Assembly: GCA_005774545.1 (NCBI GenBank)
Contig: VAUL01000002.1
Span: 1-64,000 of the forward strand
Source: Deltaproteobacteria bacterium
GTDB lineage: Bacteria; Desulfobacterota; Desulfuromonadia; Desulfuromonadales; BM103
Direction: 5' to 3'
DNA: 64,000 nt
Below are positions 46,285 to 54,495 of this stretch, piece by piece. The stretch's first letter is position 1; every line of letters starts with the position of its first letter. Made by a program: the position numbers and the translations under genes. The notes under the pieces are model-generated. The model saw only the letters and a list, made by a program, of their open reading frames with translations. It had not been told where the DNA came from and ran no database searches.

Positions 46285-47141
46285 CAGTGTTCCTTGCGGT
46301 AGTTGACGTAGTTGACCAGCTGCCAGACCTTGGTGCTGCCCAGCGCCGAAAAAGCCGGCATGCCGTTGTCGGTGATGCCGCTGTAGATCATCTGGAACAG
46401 CTCGGCATCCTGGTAGCTCTCCGGTTCGAGTTCCGGGCCGATCCCGCCATCGCCGTGTTCGCCGTGGCAGGCCGCACAGTTCTGGGCGAAGAGTTGTTCG
46501 CCGGCGCGTATCGCCGTCGCGTCCTTCGGGAACGGATTCTTGAGATCGCCGATGACCGCGGCGGCCGCCGCTTTCGGGATGCCGGTGCCGAGTTTCTGCA
46601 TATAGGCCACCATGGCGTCCATTTCGGTTTTGCCGTTCAGGGCGCTGATCTCGGCCTCGGTGTAGGGGAAGCCGAGCACGTCCATGCACTTGCGGATGTA
46701 GCCGGGATCGAGCTGATTGTCCTTGAGGAAGGCGTAGGCCGGCATGTTCGACTTCGGGATCATGCTGACCGGCGCCGCCATGTGCTGGTAATGCCACGCA
46801 TCGGGGTACTTGCCGCCGAGGCGCGCCAGGTCGGGACCGGTGCGCCGCGACCCCCACAGGTGCGGGCGATCATAGACGAACTCGCCGGACTTGGAGTACT
46901 CGCCGTAGCGCAGCACGTCGGCCACCAGCGGCCGCACCGTCTGGGTATGGCAGTTGTTGCACCCCTCGCGGATATAGACGTCGCGCCCCGCCTGCTGCAG
47001 CGGCGTGTACGGGGTGACCGTGGCGATGCGGTCGCCTTCGGTGTTGACCCAGGCAAAGGGGAGCACCATGGTGATGATGGTGCCGACGAGGATGGCTGCC
47101 GTGGCCAGCAGCAGGAACAGGACCGGTTTCTTCTCCCACAT
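46284..47141 (-). CDS. ccoO: cbb3 oxidase subunit II CcoO with an extra cytochrome c domain
   Basis: 285 residues; usual CcoO is about 200. TM anchor (about 8-30), canonical haem motif CNNCH (61-65) with the HMAAPVSMIPKSNMPAY region. After about residue 205 a second domain starts, with CAACH (222-226) and GMPAFSALG (Met near 263). Electrons would pass from the external donor through these haems to CcoN. Overlaps ccoQ; 18 bases from ccoN. Confidence 0.93.
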   Translation of the reverse strand: MWEKKPVLFLLLATAAILVGTIITMVLPFAWVNTEGDRIATVTPYTPLQQAGRDVYIREGCNNCHTQTVRPLVADVLRYGEYSKSGEFVYDRPHLWGSRRTGPDLARLGGKYPDAWHYQHMAAPVSMIPKSNMPAYAFLKDNQLDPGYIRKCMDVLGFPYTEAEISALNGKTEMDAMVAYMQKLGTGIPKAAAAAVIGDLKNPFPKDATAIRAGEQLFAQNCAACHGEHGDGGIGPELEPESYQDAELFQMIYSGITDNGMPAFSALGSTKVWQLVNYVNYRKEH

Positions 47142-47159
47142 GGCGGCGGTCCTCCTTTC

Positions 47160-48560
47160 TCAGGCGGCCACGGCGTCGGCCGCGGGTTTGCCGCTGCGCG
47201 CCGTCTGCACGAGGTTGTAGATGAAGACCAGCACGCCAGCAAGGTAAATCACCCCGCCGGCCGCGCGGATCCACCAGTACGGATACATTTCGACCAACAC
47301 CTCCATGAACGTGTAGGTCAGGCTGCCGTCGTTGTTGAGAGCGTGCCACATGCCGGCCTGCTGCAGGCCGGCAATCCACATGCTGATCGAGTAGATCAGC
47401 TGGCCGATCAGCACCAGCCAGAAGTGCAGGTTGGCCAGCGGGATGCTGTACAGCTCCCGGCCGTAAAGGCGCGGAGCCAGGTAGTAGATCGCGGCGAACA
47501 GGATCATCGACACCCACCCCATCGCCCCCATGTGGACGTGGCCGGGCACCCACTCGGTGTAGTGGATGAAGGCCGAGAAGGTGCGCACCGCCTGCGATGG
47601 TCCCTGCAGGGTCTGCAGGCCGTAGAAGGTGATGCCGAGGATCAGGAACTTGACCAGATAGTTCTCGCGCATCTGGTGCCACTGCCCGTTCATCGACAGG
47701 TAGCCGTTGAACACCGAACCCCAGCTCGGCGCGATCAGCATCACCGAGAAGGCCATCCCCAGCGTCTGGACCCAGTCGGGGACCGGCGTCCAGAGCAGGT
47801 GGTGGGCGCCGGTCCACAGGTACATGAAGATCAGCGACCAGAAGGCGATGATCGAGATGCGGTGACTGTAGATCGGCACCCCGGTCGATTTGGGCAGGAA
47901 GTAGTAGAACACCGCCAGCGGCGGGGCGGTCAGCACCATGGCCACGGCGTTGTGCCCGAACCACCACTGTACGTTGGCGTCGTTGGTGCCGGCGTAGGCC
48001 GAGTACGACTTGAACAGCGACACCGGGACCTCGGCGGCGTTGACCAGGTAGAGGACCGCCACACCGACCAGCGCGGCCAGCATGTACCAGATCGAGATGT
48101 ACATCTGCTCTTCCCGGCGCTTGACCACGGTCATGATGATGTTAATGGCGAAGACCACCCAGAGGATCACGACCATGATGTCCACCGGCCACTCCAGTTC
48201 GTGGTACTCCTTGGACGTGGTGTAGCCGAGCAGCAGCGTGACGGCGGCGGCGATGATGGTGGCGTTGAACAGGTAGAGCTGGAACTTCGCCAGACCACTG
48301 CTCCACAGCGGTGTCCGGCAGAGGCGCTGGACCATGAAGAAGAAGAGGGCGAAGAAGCTGCCGATCCCCCAGCCGTAGATGCCGGCATTGGTGTGCAGCG
48401 GGCGCAGCCGGCCGTAGGTCAGGTAGGGGGCGAGGTTGAGGTCGGGGAGGACCAGCTGGAAGGAGATCAGCACGCCGACCAGCACCGCCACCACCCCCCA
48501 GAGGATGCTCCAGGCGATGAAGCTGCGCACGATCGCATAATTGTAGGACGGGGTCTCCAT
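47160..48560 (-). CDS. ccoN: cbb3-type cytochrome c oxidase subunit I
   Basis: 466 residues, about 12 TM helices. Haem-copper ligands: His in RPLHTNAG (low-spin haem b), WWFGHNAVA (CuB), GAHHLLW (CuB pair), and VPGHVHMG (haem b3/b). Active-site Tyr on helix VII is expected in the PIYSHRISIIAFW region as for the C family. Reduces O2 to water at low oxygen and pumps protons. First gene of the operon, behind a good promoter divergent from a sensor kinase gene. Confidence 0.97.
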   Translation of the reverse strand: METPSYNYAIVRSFIAWSILWGVVAVLVGVLISFQLVLPDLNLAPYLTYGRLRPLHTNAGIYGWGIGSFFALFFFMVQRLCRTPLWSSGLAKFQLYLFNATIIAAAVTLLLGYTTSKEYHELEWPVDIMVVILWVVFAINIIMTVVKRREEQMYISIWYMLAALVGVAVLYLVNAAEVPVSLFKSYSAYAGTNDANVQWWFGHNAVAMVLTAPPLAVFYYFLPKSTGVPIYSHRISIIAFWSLIFMYLWTGAHHLLWTPVPDWVQTLGMAFSVMLIAPSWGSVFNGYLSMNGQWHQMRENYLVKFLILGITFYGLQTLQGPSQAVRTFSAFIHYTEWVPGHVHMGAMGWVSMILFAAIYYLAPRLYGRELYSIPLANLHFWLVLIGQLIYSISMWIAGLQQAGMWHALNNDGSLTYTFMEVLVEMYPYWWIRAAGGVIYLAGVLVFIYNLVQTARSGKPAADAVAA

Positions 48561-48596
48561 GGTGCCTCCTTGGAGAAGTCTGGAATGATTCCAGGA

Positions 48597-48624
48597 AGTT
48601 TAAGGTGAAACAAAATATTGTCAA
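48597..48624 (-). promoter_or_regulatory. Promoter of ccoNOQP
   Basis: Minus strand: perfect -35 TTGACA (48624-48619), 16-base spacer, -10 TAAACT (48602-48597), 37 bases before ccoN. No perfect FNR box is visible. Confidence 0.65.
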
Positions 48625-48678
48625 GGCGGTCTAATGATTACTAAAACGGTCATGAATATACGGGCGGCGTGACCGCCT

Positions 48679-48695
48679 GTCAACAGGAAATTGAC
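48679..48695. promoter_or_regulatory. Short inverted repeat in the cco/kinase divergent region
   Basis: GTCAA and TTGAC with seven bases between, a possible operator lying between the two divergent promoters. Arms are short; chance occurrence is possible. Confidence 0.3.
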
Positions 48696-48716
48696 CGTGT
48701 GTCCGGCGTGGTTGTC

Positions 48717-48746
48717 TTGACAGTGCGCGAGCCGCCTGCCTATGAT
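48717..48746 (+). promoter_or_regulatory. Promoter of the sensor kinase gene
   Basis: Perfect -35 TTGACA (48717-48722), 18-base spacer, -10 TATGAT (48741-48746), about 45 bases before the GTG start. Confidence 0.75.
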
Positions 48747-48791
48747 GCGGTCGCAACAGCAACCTGCCTCTTCCCCCGCCAAGGAGTGCGC

Positions 48792-50297
48792 GTGCGCACC
48801 AAACTCAGCCGGAAACTGCTTCTCTCCACCGGCAGCATCATCGTGGTGCTCCTGTCCGTGGCCTTTCTGATCCTCGAGCGCAGCCAGGCCCAGGCCTGGA
48901 ACGATTATCTCTACACCCAGAGCCTCGCCTTCGCCCGGCTGGCGACCCCGGAGCTGCTCAAGCGCTTCCGCGGGACGTTTCCGCCGGAAGCCTCCGAAGA
49001 GGTGGCCGCCATGGCCGAGTCGCTGGCGCTGAACCGTGACCTGATCCAGTTTTCCCTGGTCTCGCCGAGCGGTCGGCGCCTCTACCAGTCGCCGGCGTTC
49101 GCGGCCTTCGCCGATCTGGACCTCGGCGCCGTCGCGACGGCGGAGCTCGGCGACCGCGTGGCCAGCGGCCGGAGCAGCGTGCGCACCCACAAGCTGCCCG
49201 GCAACCGGCGGGTTCTCGATCTGCTCGAGCCGGCCTACGGCCCTTCCGGGCAGCAGGTCCTGTCAGTCCGCTACCTGATCTCCTACGACTCGGTGGATGC
49301 CCGCGTGGCCGATTTCCGGTTGCGGTTCCTGGCGACGGCCGGGGCCGCGGTGCTGCTGTGCGTCGTGCTGGTCGGCCTGGCCGCCCGGCGCATCATGCAG
49401 CCGATCGAGTCGCTGACCGGCGCGGCCCGGGCCATTGCCGACGGCGATCTGGCCATCCGCATCCCCCCGGCCGGCCGCGACGAGATCGGTACGCTGGCCG
49501 AGACGTTCAACGACATGGCTGCAAGCCTCGCGCGCAGCCAGGACGAGCTGACCGGCAAGAATGCCGCGCTGCGCCGGGCCAACGACGACCTGCGCGACAT
49601 GCAGGAGCAGCTGCTGCGCAGCGAGCGGCTGGCAGCGATCGGGCAGCTGGCGGCGGGGGTGTCCCACGAGATCGACAACCCGGTCGGAATCATCCTCGGC
49701 CTGGCCGAACTGCTGCTCGAGGAGACCCCCGCCGGCGATCCGCGCCGCGACGACCTGCTGGCGATCGTTGCGGAATGCCGGCGCTGCAAGCGGATCACCG
49801 GCGGCCTGCTCGGTTTCGCCCGGCCGGTACAGGCGCAGCGGGACCGCGTCGACCTCCGCGTCCTGGTCGAGGATACGCTGGCGTCGCTGCGGCCCCAGAA
49901 GCTGTTCCGCGACCTTGTCGTCGAATGCGATCTGGTCGCGGACGGAAACGAGGTGACCGGCGACCCGGACCAGCTGCGCCAGGTGCTGGTCAACCTGCTG
50001 CTCAACGCAGCCCAGGCGATGAAGGGGCGGGGGCGCCTGGCCGTGGCCCTGAAGCGGACGGGAGAGGAGGTCGAACTCGCGGTCGACGACAGCGGGCCGG
50101 GGATTCCCGCCGGGGATCTGGAAGCCGTCTTCCAGCCGTTTGTCACCACCAAGGGGCCCGGCGAAGGGACCGGACTGGGGCTGGCGCTCTGCCGCAAGCT
50201 GGTGGAGGCGCACGGCGGTTCGATCCATGCCGAGGCGTCGCGGCTGGGGGGGGCGCGGCTGTGTGTGAGGCTGCCGGCAGCCGGCGGGGAAAAATAG
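48792..50297 (+). CDS. Membrane sensor histidine kinase with HAMP
   Basis: 501 residues from GTG 48792 (AAGGAG five bases upstream). TM1 about 14-34, periplasmic sensor about 35-185 (no family recognised), TM2 about 186-206, HAMP about 205-262 (PIESLTGAARAIADGDL, then RDEIGTLAETFN), coiled coil, HisKA with GVSHEIDNPVG (His near 292), HATPase about 390-500 with DDSGPGIP and GTGLGLALC. No response regulator adjoins it. Divergent from the cco operon, so a role in oxygen or redox control is possible but unproved. Confidence 0.9.
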   Translation: MRTKLSRKLLLSTGSIIVVLLSVAFLILERSQAQAWNDYLYTQSLAFARLATPELLKRFRGTFPPEASEEVAAMAESLALNRDLIQFSLVSPSGRRLYQSPAFAAFADLDLGAVATAELGDRVASGRSSVRTHKLPGNRRVLDLLEPAYGPSGQQVLSVRYLISYDSVDARVADFRLRFLATAGAAVLLCVVLVGLAARRIMQPIESLTGAARAIADGDLAIRIPPAGRDEIGTLAETFNDMAASLARSQDELTGKNAALRRANDDLRDMQEQLLRSERLAAIGQLAAGVSHEIDNPVGIILGLAELLLEETPAGDPRRDDLLAIVAECRRCKRITGGLLGFARPVQAQRDRVDLRVLVEDTLASLRPQKLFRDLVVECDLVADGNEVTGDPDQLRQVLVNLLLNAAQAMKGRGRLAVALKRTGEEVELAVDDSGPGIPAGDLEAVFQPFVTTKGPGEGTGLGLALCRKLVEAHGGSIHAEASRLGGARLCVRLPAAGGEK

Positions 50298-50299
50298 CT

Positions 50300-50329
50300 T
50301 TGACAAGGTTCGCGCGAACTCTTTAGGAT
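50300..50329 (+). promoter_or_regulatory. Promoter of ispB with a palindrome in the spacer
   Basis: -35 TTGACA (50300-50305), 18-base spacer, -10 TAGGAT (50324-50329). Within the spacer GTTCGCGCGAAC (50308-50319) is a perfect 12-base palindrome, placed where a repressor would block RNA polymerase. Confidence 0.7.
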
Positions 50330-50368
50330 AGATAAAATTTACTTGGGTGCTTACATTTTTATTCTCTG

Positions 50369-51337
50369 ATGGATCACGTTCTCTCCCTGCTCAATGACGA
50401 TCTGCGCCGCGTCGAGCTGCAGTTCCGCGAGGATCTCGCCTCGAAGGTGCCGCTCATCCGCAAGGTCGGCGAATACGTACTGGCCAGCGGCGGCAAGCGC
50501 ATCCGCCCGATGCTGGTGCTGCTCAGCGCCCGTCTGTCCGGCTACCAGGGCAACGCCCATATCGGCCTGGCCAGCGTGGTCGAATTCATTCACACCGCGA
50601 CGCTGCTGCACGACGACGTGGTCGACAGCGCCGTGCTGCGGCGCGGCCAGGAGTCGGCCAACGCGGTCTGGGGGAACGAGGCCAGCGTGCTGGTCGGCGA
50701 CTTCCTCTTTGCCAAGTCGTTTTCGATCATGGTGCGCGGCGGCAGTCTGGCGGTTTTGCAGGCCCTCTCCGATGCCACCACCATGATGGCGGAAGGGGAG
50801 GTCCTCCAGCTGGTCAGCACCTGCGACCTCGATCTGGCCGAGGAGCGCTACATCGAGGTGGTGCAGAACAAGACCGCCGTGCTCCTGGCGGCCGCCTGCC
50901 GCTGCGGCGCCATCCTCGGCGGGGTGCCGGCGGAACGGGAAGAAGCCCTGGCCGCCTACGGCATGGACCTCGGCATCGCCTTCCAGTTCATGGACGACGC
51001 GCTCGATTACGTGGCCGATCAGGCGGAGTTCGGCAAGGCGCGCGGGCACGACCTGCTCGAAGGGAAAGTGACGCTGCCGCTGATCCATGCCCTGCGCTGC
51101 TGCACGGCCGACGAGCGCCGCCGCGTCGAGGACGTCGTTGCCGGCGACGATCTCCCCCAGGACGATCTCGATGCGATCATCGCGCTGATCGAACGCTACG
51201 ACGGCATCGCCTACACCCGCCAGCGCGCCCGCGAGCTGGTCGAGCGCGCCAAGCAGCATCTGGCGGTCTTCCCGGCGGGCGAGATCCGCGACGCCCTGTG
51301 CGAACTTGCCGATTACGTGGTACTGCGCTGCAAGTGA
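50369..51337 (+). CDS. ispB: Long-chain polyprenyl diphosphate synthase (octaprenyl type)
   Basis: 322 residues. Trans-isoprenyl synthase making the side chain of quinones. First Asp-rich motif HDDVVD (DDxxD, about 81-86), second DDALD (about 210), GGKRIRP at the substrate site (about 43). The residues before the first motif are small/aromatic-poor (IHTATLLHD), consistent with a long product (about C40). The cytoplasmic enzyme supplies menaquinone; no men genes in the window. Confidence 0.93.
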   Translation: MDHVLSLLNDDLRRVELQFREDLASKVPLIRKVGEYVLASGGKRIRPMLVLLSARLSGYQGNAHIGLASVVEFIHTATLLHDDVVDSAVLRRGQESANAVWGNEASVLVGDFLFAKSFSIMVRGGSLAVLQALSDATTMMAEGEVLQLVSTCDLDLAEERYIEVVQNKTAVLLAAACRCGAILGGVPAEREEALAAYGMDLGIAFQFMDDALDYVADQAEFGKARGHDLLEGKVTLPLIHALRCCTADERRRVEDVVAGDDLPQDDLDAIIALIERYDGIAYTRQRARELVERAKQHLAVFPAGEIRDALCELADYVVLRCK

Positions 51338-51345
51338 GATGTGTT

Positions 51346-51376
51346 TTGCAGCCGTACCGGTATTTTCTGATATAAT
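51346..51376 (+). promoter_or_regulatory. Promoter of the pseudoreceiver-PilZ gene
   Basis: Extended -10: TGA then perfect TATAAT (51371-51376); -35 TTGCAG (51346-51351) with a 19-base spacer. About 58 bases before the ATG. Confidence 0.7.
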
Positions 51377-51435
51377 TCTCCCCCGGGACAGACGACGGGC
51401 AACGGCCGTCGATCACTGCCCTGCAGGAGTTGCGC

Positions 51436-52182
51436 ATGCCCGACCGCCCCATCGTCCTGACCATCGATAACGATCACCAGTTTCTCGGCACCCTGGCCGT
51501 TCTGCTTGAGCGTCTCCATTTCGAGGTGCTGCCGGTGACCAGTTCGCGCGATGCCATCGATCTTGCCCGGGTCGCCCGTCCCCATGTCATCACCCTGAAC
51601 ATGCAGATGCCGGACATGAACAGCCTGGCGTTTTTGAAGACCCTCCATGCCGATGCGGAGCTGGCCGATATCCCGGTCATCATGATCACCGACGTCCGTG
51701 AAAAGCAGCAGGTCTGGGAGGCGATGAGCCTCGGCTGCATCGAGGTGCTCGACAAGCCCCTGGAACTGAACCGCTTTCATCAGGCGTTGCAGCGCTGCAA
51801 CCTGTATCCGGCGGGGAAGCGCCGTTATCTGCGCGCGCCCTACGTGAAACAGGTCGAACTGCTGTGCCGCGGCAGCAGCCAGTTTCTCAACGCCGTGACG
51901 CTTTCCGAGCGGGGGATCATGGTGCGCATGCCGCAGCCGCTGCCGAAGGGGAGCAATGTCGAGATCCGACTCACGCTCTCCGCCGACGAAACCCTCCAGG
52001 TCGGCGGCCAGGTCATCTACATCCGTGAAGGCAAAAGCGCCGTAAACGGAGCAGTCGGTGTCGCCATCAAGTTCGACCGGCTGACTCTCAGCGATGCCGA
52101 GAAACTCCATGCGCTGGTCAAGGATCTGCTGATCGGCGACATCGTCGCCAGCCAGAAGGAAACCATCATCAAGGCCGATTGA
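51436..52182 (+). CDS. Pseudoreceiver plus PilZ protein
   Basis: 248 residues from ATG 51436 (AGGAG seven bases upstream). Receiver-fold domain 1-125, but the phospho-acceptor is Asn (LNMQMPD, position of the DxxMP aspartate), so it cannot be phosphorylated normally; Lys of LDKPLE is kept. PilZ domain about 130-230 with RRYLRAP arginine motif and TLSERG instead of [DN]xSxxG (first residue Thr). It parallels the protein at 32258-32971. May bind c-di-GMP weakly or a partner protein. Followed by hypF after 21 bases. Confidence 0.8.
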   Translation: MPDRPIVLTIDNDHQFLGTLAVLLERLHFEVLPVTSSRDAIDLARVARPHVITLNMQMPDMNSLAFLKTLHADAELADIPVIMITDVREKQQVWEAMSLGCIEVLDKPLELNRFHQALQRCNLYPAGKRRYLRAPYVKQVELLCRGSSQFLNAVTLSERGIMVRMPQPLPKGSNVEIRLTLSADETLQVGGQVIYIREGKSAVNGAVGVAIKFDRLTLSDAEKLHALVKDLLIGDIVASQKETIIKAD

Positions 52183-52203
52183 CGACGGGCGGCGGGAGCG
52201 GTC

Positions 52204-54495
52204 ATGCCGCGACAGCGCATTCACATCGAAGGGATCGTTCAGGGGGTGGGTTTCCGCCCCTTCGTTTTTCGCCTGGCCGCCCGGTTCGGGGTAGCCGGCT
52301 GGGTACGCAACGACAGTCGCGGCGTGACCATCGAGGCGGAGGCCGGCGAGGCCGCGCTGGCGGCCTTTACTGCCGCCCTGCGGGAGGAAAAACCGCCCCT
52401 GGCGACGATCACCCGGCTGGAATGCCGCGAGCTGCCGGTTAGCGGCGAGCCCGGTTTTGCCATCCTCGACAGCCGCGCCGACCAGGCGGCGCGGGCCCAG
52501 GTTCCCGCCGATGCGGCGGTATGCGGCGACTGCCTGGCCGAACTGCGCAACCCCGCCGACCGCCGTTTCCGCTACCCGTTCATCAACTGCACCAACTGCG
52601 GTCCGCGCCTGACCATCATCACCGGCATCCCCTACGATCGCCCGCAAACCACCATGGCCGCCTTCGCCATGTGCCCGGCCTGCCTGGCCGAGTACCGGGA
52701 TCCGGCCTCGCGGCGCTTCCATGCCCAGCCGAACGCCTGCCCGGTCTGCGGCCCGCGGCTTTCCCTGGTGGACGGTGCCGGCCGGCCGTACCCGGGGGAT
52801 CCGCTGGTGCAGGCGGTGCGCCTGCTGCGCGAGGGCGCGGTGGTGGCGATCAAGGGGCTCGGCGGCTATCATCTGGCGGTCGATGCCGTCAATGCCGGGG
52901 CGGTGCGCCTGCTGCGCCGGCGCAAGCGCCGCGACGAAAAGCCCTTCGCCGTGATGGCCGCCGACCTCGCCGCGGTCGAACAGTTCGCGGCCGTTTCGAC
53001 CGCGGAGGCGACGCTCATCGAAGGGGTCGAACGGCCGATCGTCCTGCTGGAAAAGCTGCCGGACTTCCTGCTGGCCGGCGAGGTGGCGCCGGGCAACCGC
53101 TATGTTGGCGTGATGTTGCCGTACACCCCGCTGCACCACCTGCTGCTGGAAGAGGACTTTTTGGCGCTGGTGATGACCAGCGCCAACCTTTCCGACGAAC
53201 CGATCGCCTATCGCGACGAGGATGCCCGCCTGCGGCTGACCGGCATTGCCGACGCCTTCCTGATGCACGATCGGCCGATCCATACCCGGGTCGATGATTC
53301 GGTGGCGCGGGTGCGGGACGGCCGTGCTTTGCTGCTGCGGCGCTCGCGCGGCTACGTGCCGCGGAGCATCCCGCTGCCGGGCGAACAGGTGCCGGTGCTG
53401 GCCGTCGGGGCCGAACTGAAGAACACCGTCTGCCTGACGCGCGGCGACCGGGCGTTTCTCAGCCAGCACCTCGGCGATCTGAAGAACGTTGAAACCGGCG
53501 CGGCGTTCGCCGCGGCGATCGCCCAGCTGTGCGAACTGGTCGAGACCCGGCCGGTCGCCGTCGCCCACGATCTCCACCCCGACTACCTGGCAACCCGCTA
53601 CGCCCTGGAGCAGGAACGCCTGCCGGCGGTCGCCGTCCAGCACCATCATGCGCACATGGCCAGCTGCCTCGTCGAGAACCGCTGCGAGGAGCCGGCGATC
53701 GGGGTGATTTTCGACGGCCTCGGCTACGGTGCCGACGGCACGCTCTGGGGCGGGGAATTTCTCGCCGGCGACCTGGACGGCTGCGAGCGGGTCGGGCACT
53801 TCCGCTACCTGCCGCTTCCCGGCGGCGATCTGGCGGCCCTGCACCCCTGGCGGATGGCGTTGAGTTACCTGCTGGCGGCCTGCGGGGACGAACTCCCCGA
53901 ACTCGACTGTCTCGCCGCAGTGCCGGCGGCGGAACTGGCGCTGGTCCGGCAGGCGCTGGCCAGAGGGATCAACGCCCCGCTGGCGTCAAGCTGCGGCCGG
54001 CTGTTCGACGCGGTGGCCGCCATTGTCGGCCTGCGCAATACGGTGAGTTTCGAAGGGCAGGCGGCGATGGAACTGGAGATGATCGCCGACCCGGAGGCCG
54101 TCACTCCTTATCCGTTCGGGTTGAACATGGAAGCGGACGGACTGGTGTTCGATCCGCGGCCGCTGGTGCGGGCCCTGGTCGAGGCGGTGTCGGCCGGCGA
54201 GGCGGCCGCACGGTGTGCGGGCCGTTTCCACGCCACCCTGGCCGAAATGGTTCGCCAGGTCTGTCTGGTGGTCCGGGCGCGCCGGGGGCTGGACGTGGCG
54301 GTACTCTCCGGCGGGGTGTTCCAGAACGCTCTGCTGACGACGCTGGTGCGGGAGCGCCTGATGCGGGCCGGCTTCACCGTCCTGACCCATTCGCTGGTGC
54401 CGCCCAATGACGGCGGCATCGCGCTCGGTCAGGCGGCGGTGGCGGGGCGGCGGCTGCGCGGAGGGGTCAGATCCCCAGCGTCTGCGACAGCTTGA
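52204..54495 (+). CDS. hypF: Carbamoyltransferase HypF
   Basis: 763 residues. Makes the CN ligands of NiFe hydrogenase. Acylphosphatase domain about 1-90 (VQGVGFRPF); double zinc finger (CGDC, CTNC, CPAC, CPVC, about 108-185); YrdC-like domain about 200-370; Kae1-like domain about 385-755 with HHHAH, FDGLGYG and LSGGVFQN. All catalytic motifs are present. No hypA, B, C, D or E gene or hydrogenase is in the window. Its last 29 bases overlap the convergent pfkA. Confidence 0.97.
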   Translation: MPRQRIHIEGIVQGVGFRPFVFRLAARFGVAGWVRNDSRGVTIEAEAGEAALAAFTAALREEKPPLATITRLECRELPVSGEPGFAILDSRADQAARAQVPADAAVCGDCLAELRNPADRRFRYPFINCTNCGPRLTIITGIPYDRPQTTMAAFAMCPACLAEYRDPASRRFHAQPNACPVCGPRLSLVDGAGRPYPGDPLVQAVRLLREGAVVAIKGLGGYHLAVDAVNAGAVRLLRRRKRRDEKPFAVMAADLAAVEQFAAVSTAEATLIEGVERPIVLLEKLPDFLLAGEVAPGNRYVGVMLPYTPLHHLLLEEDFLALVMTSANLSDEPIAYRDEDARLRLTGIADAFLMHDRPIHTRVDDSVARVRDGRALLLRRSRGYVPRSIPLPGEQVPVLAVGAELKNTVCLTRGDRAFLSQHLGDLKNVETGAAFAAAIAQLCELVETRPVAVAHDLHPDYLATRYALEQERLPAVAVQHHHAHMASCLVENRCEEPAIGVIFDGLGYGADGTLWGGEFLAGDLDGCERVGHFRYLPLPGGDLAALHPWRMALSYLLAACGDELPELDCLAAVPAAELALVRQALARGINAPLASSCGRLFDAVAAIVGLRNTVSFEGQAAMELEMIADPEAVTPYPFGLNMEADGLVFDPRPLVRALVEAVSAGEAAARCAGRFHATLAEMVRQVCLVVRARRGLDVAVLSGGVFQNALLTTLVRERLMRAGFTVLTHSLVPPNDGGIALGQAAVAGRRLRGGVRSPASATA

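Noticed and set aside
48679-48695. FNR/ANR box
   Set aside because: FNR boxes read TTGAT-N4-ATCAA; here arms are GTCAA and TTGAC with seven bases between and opposite order.
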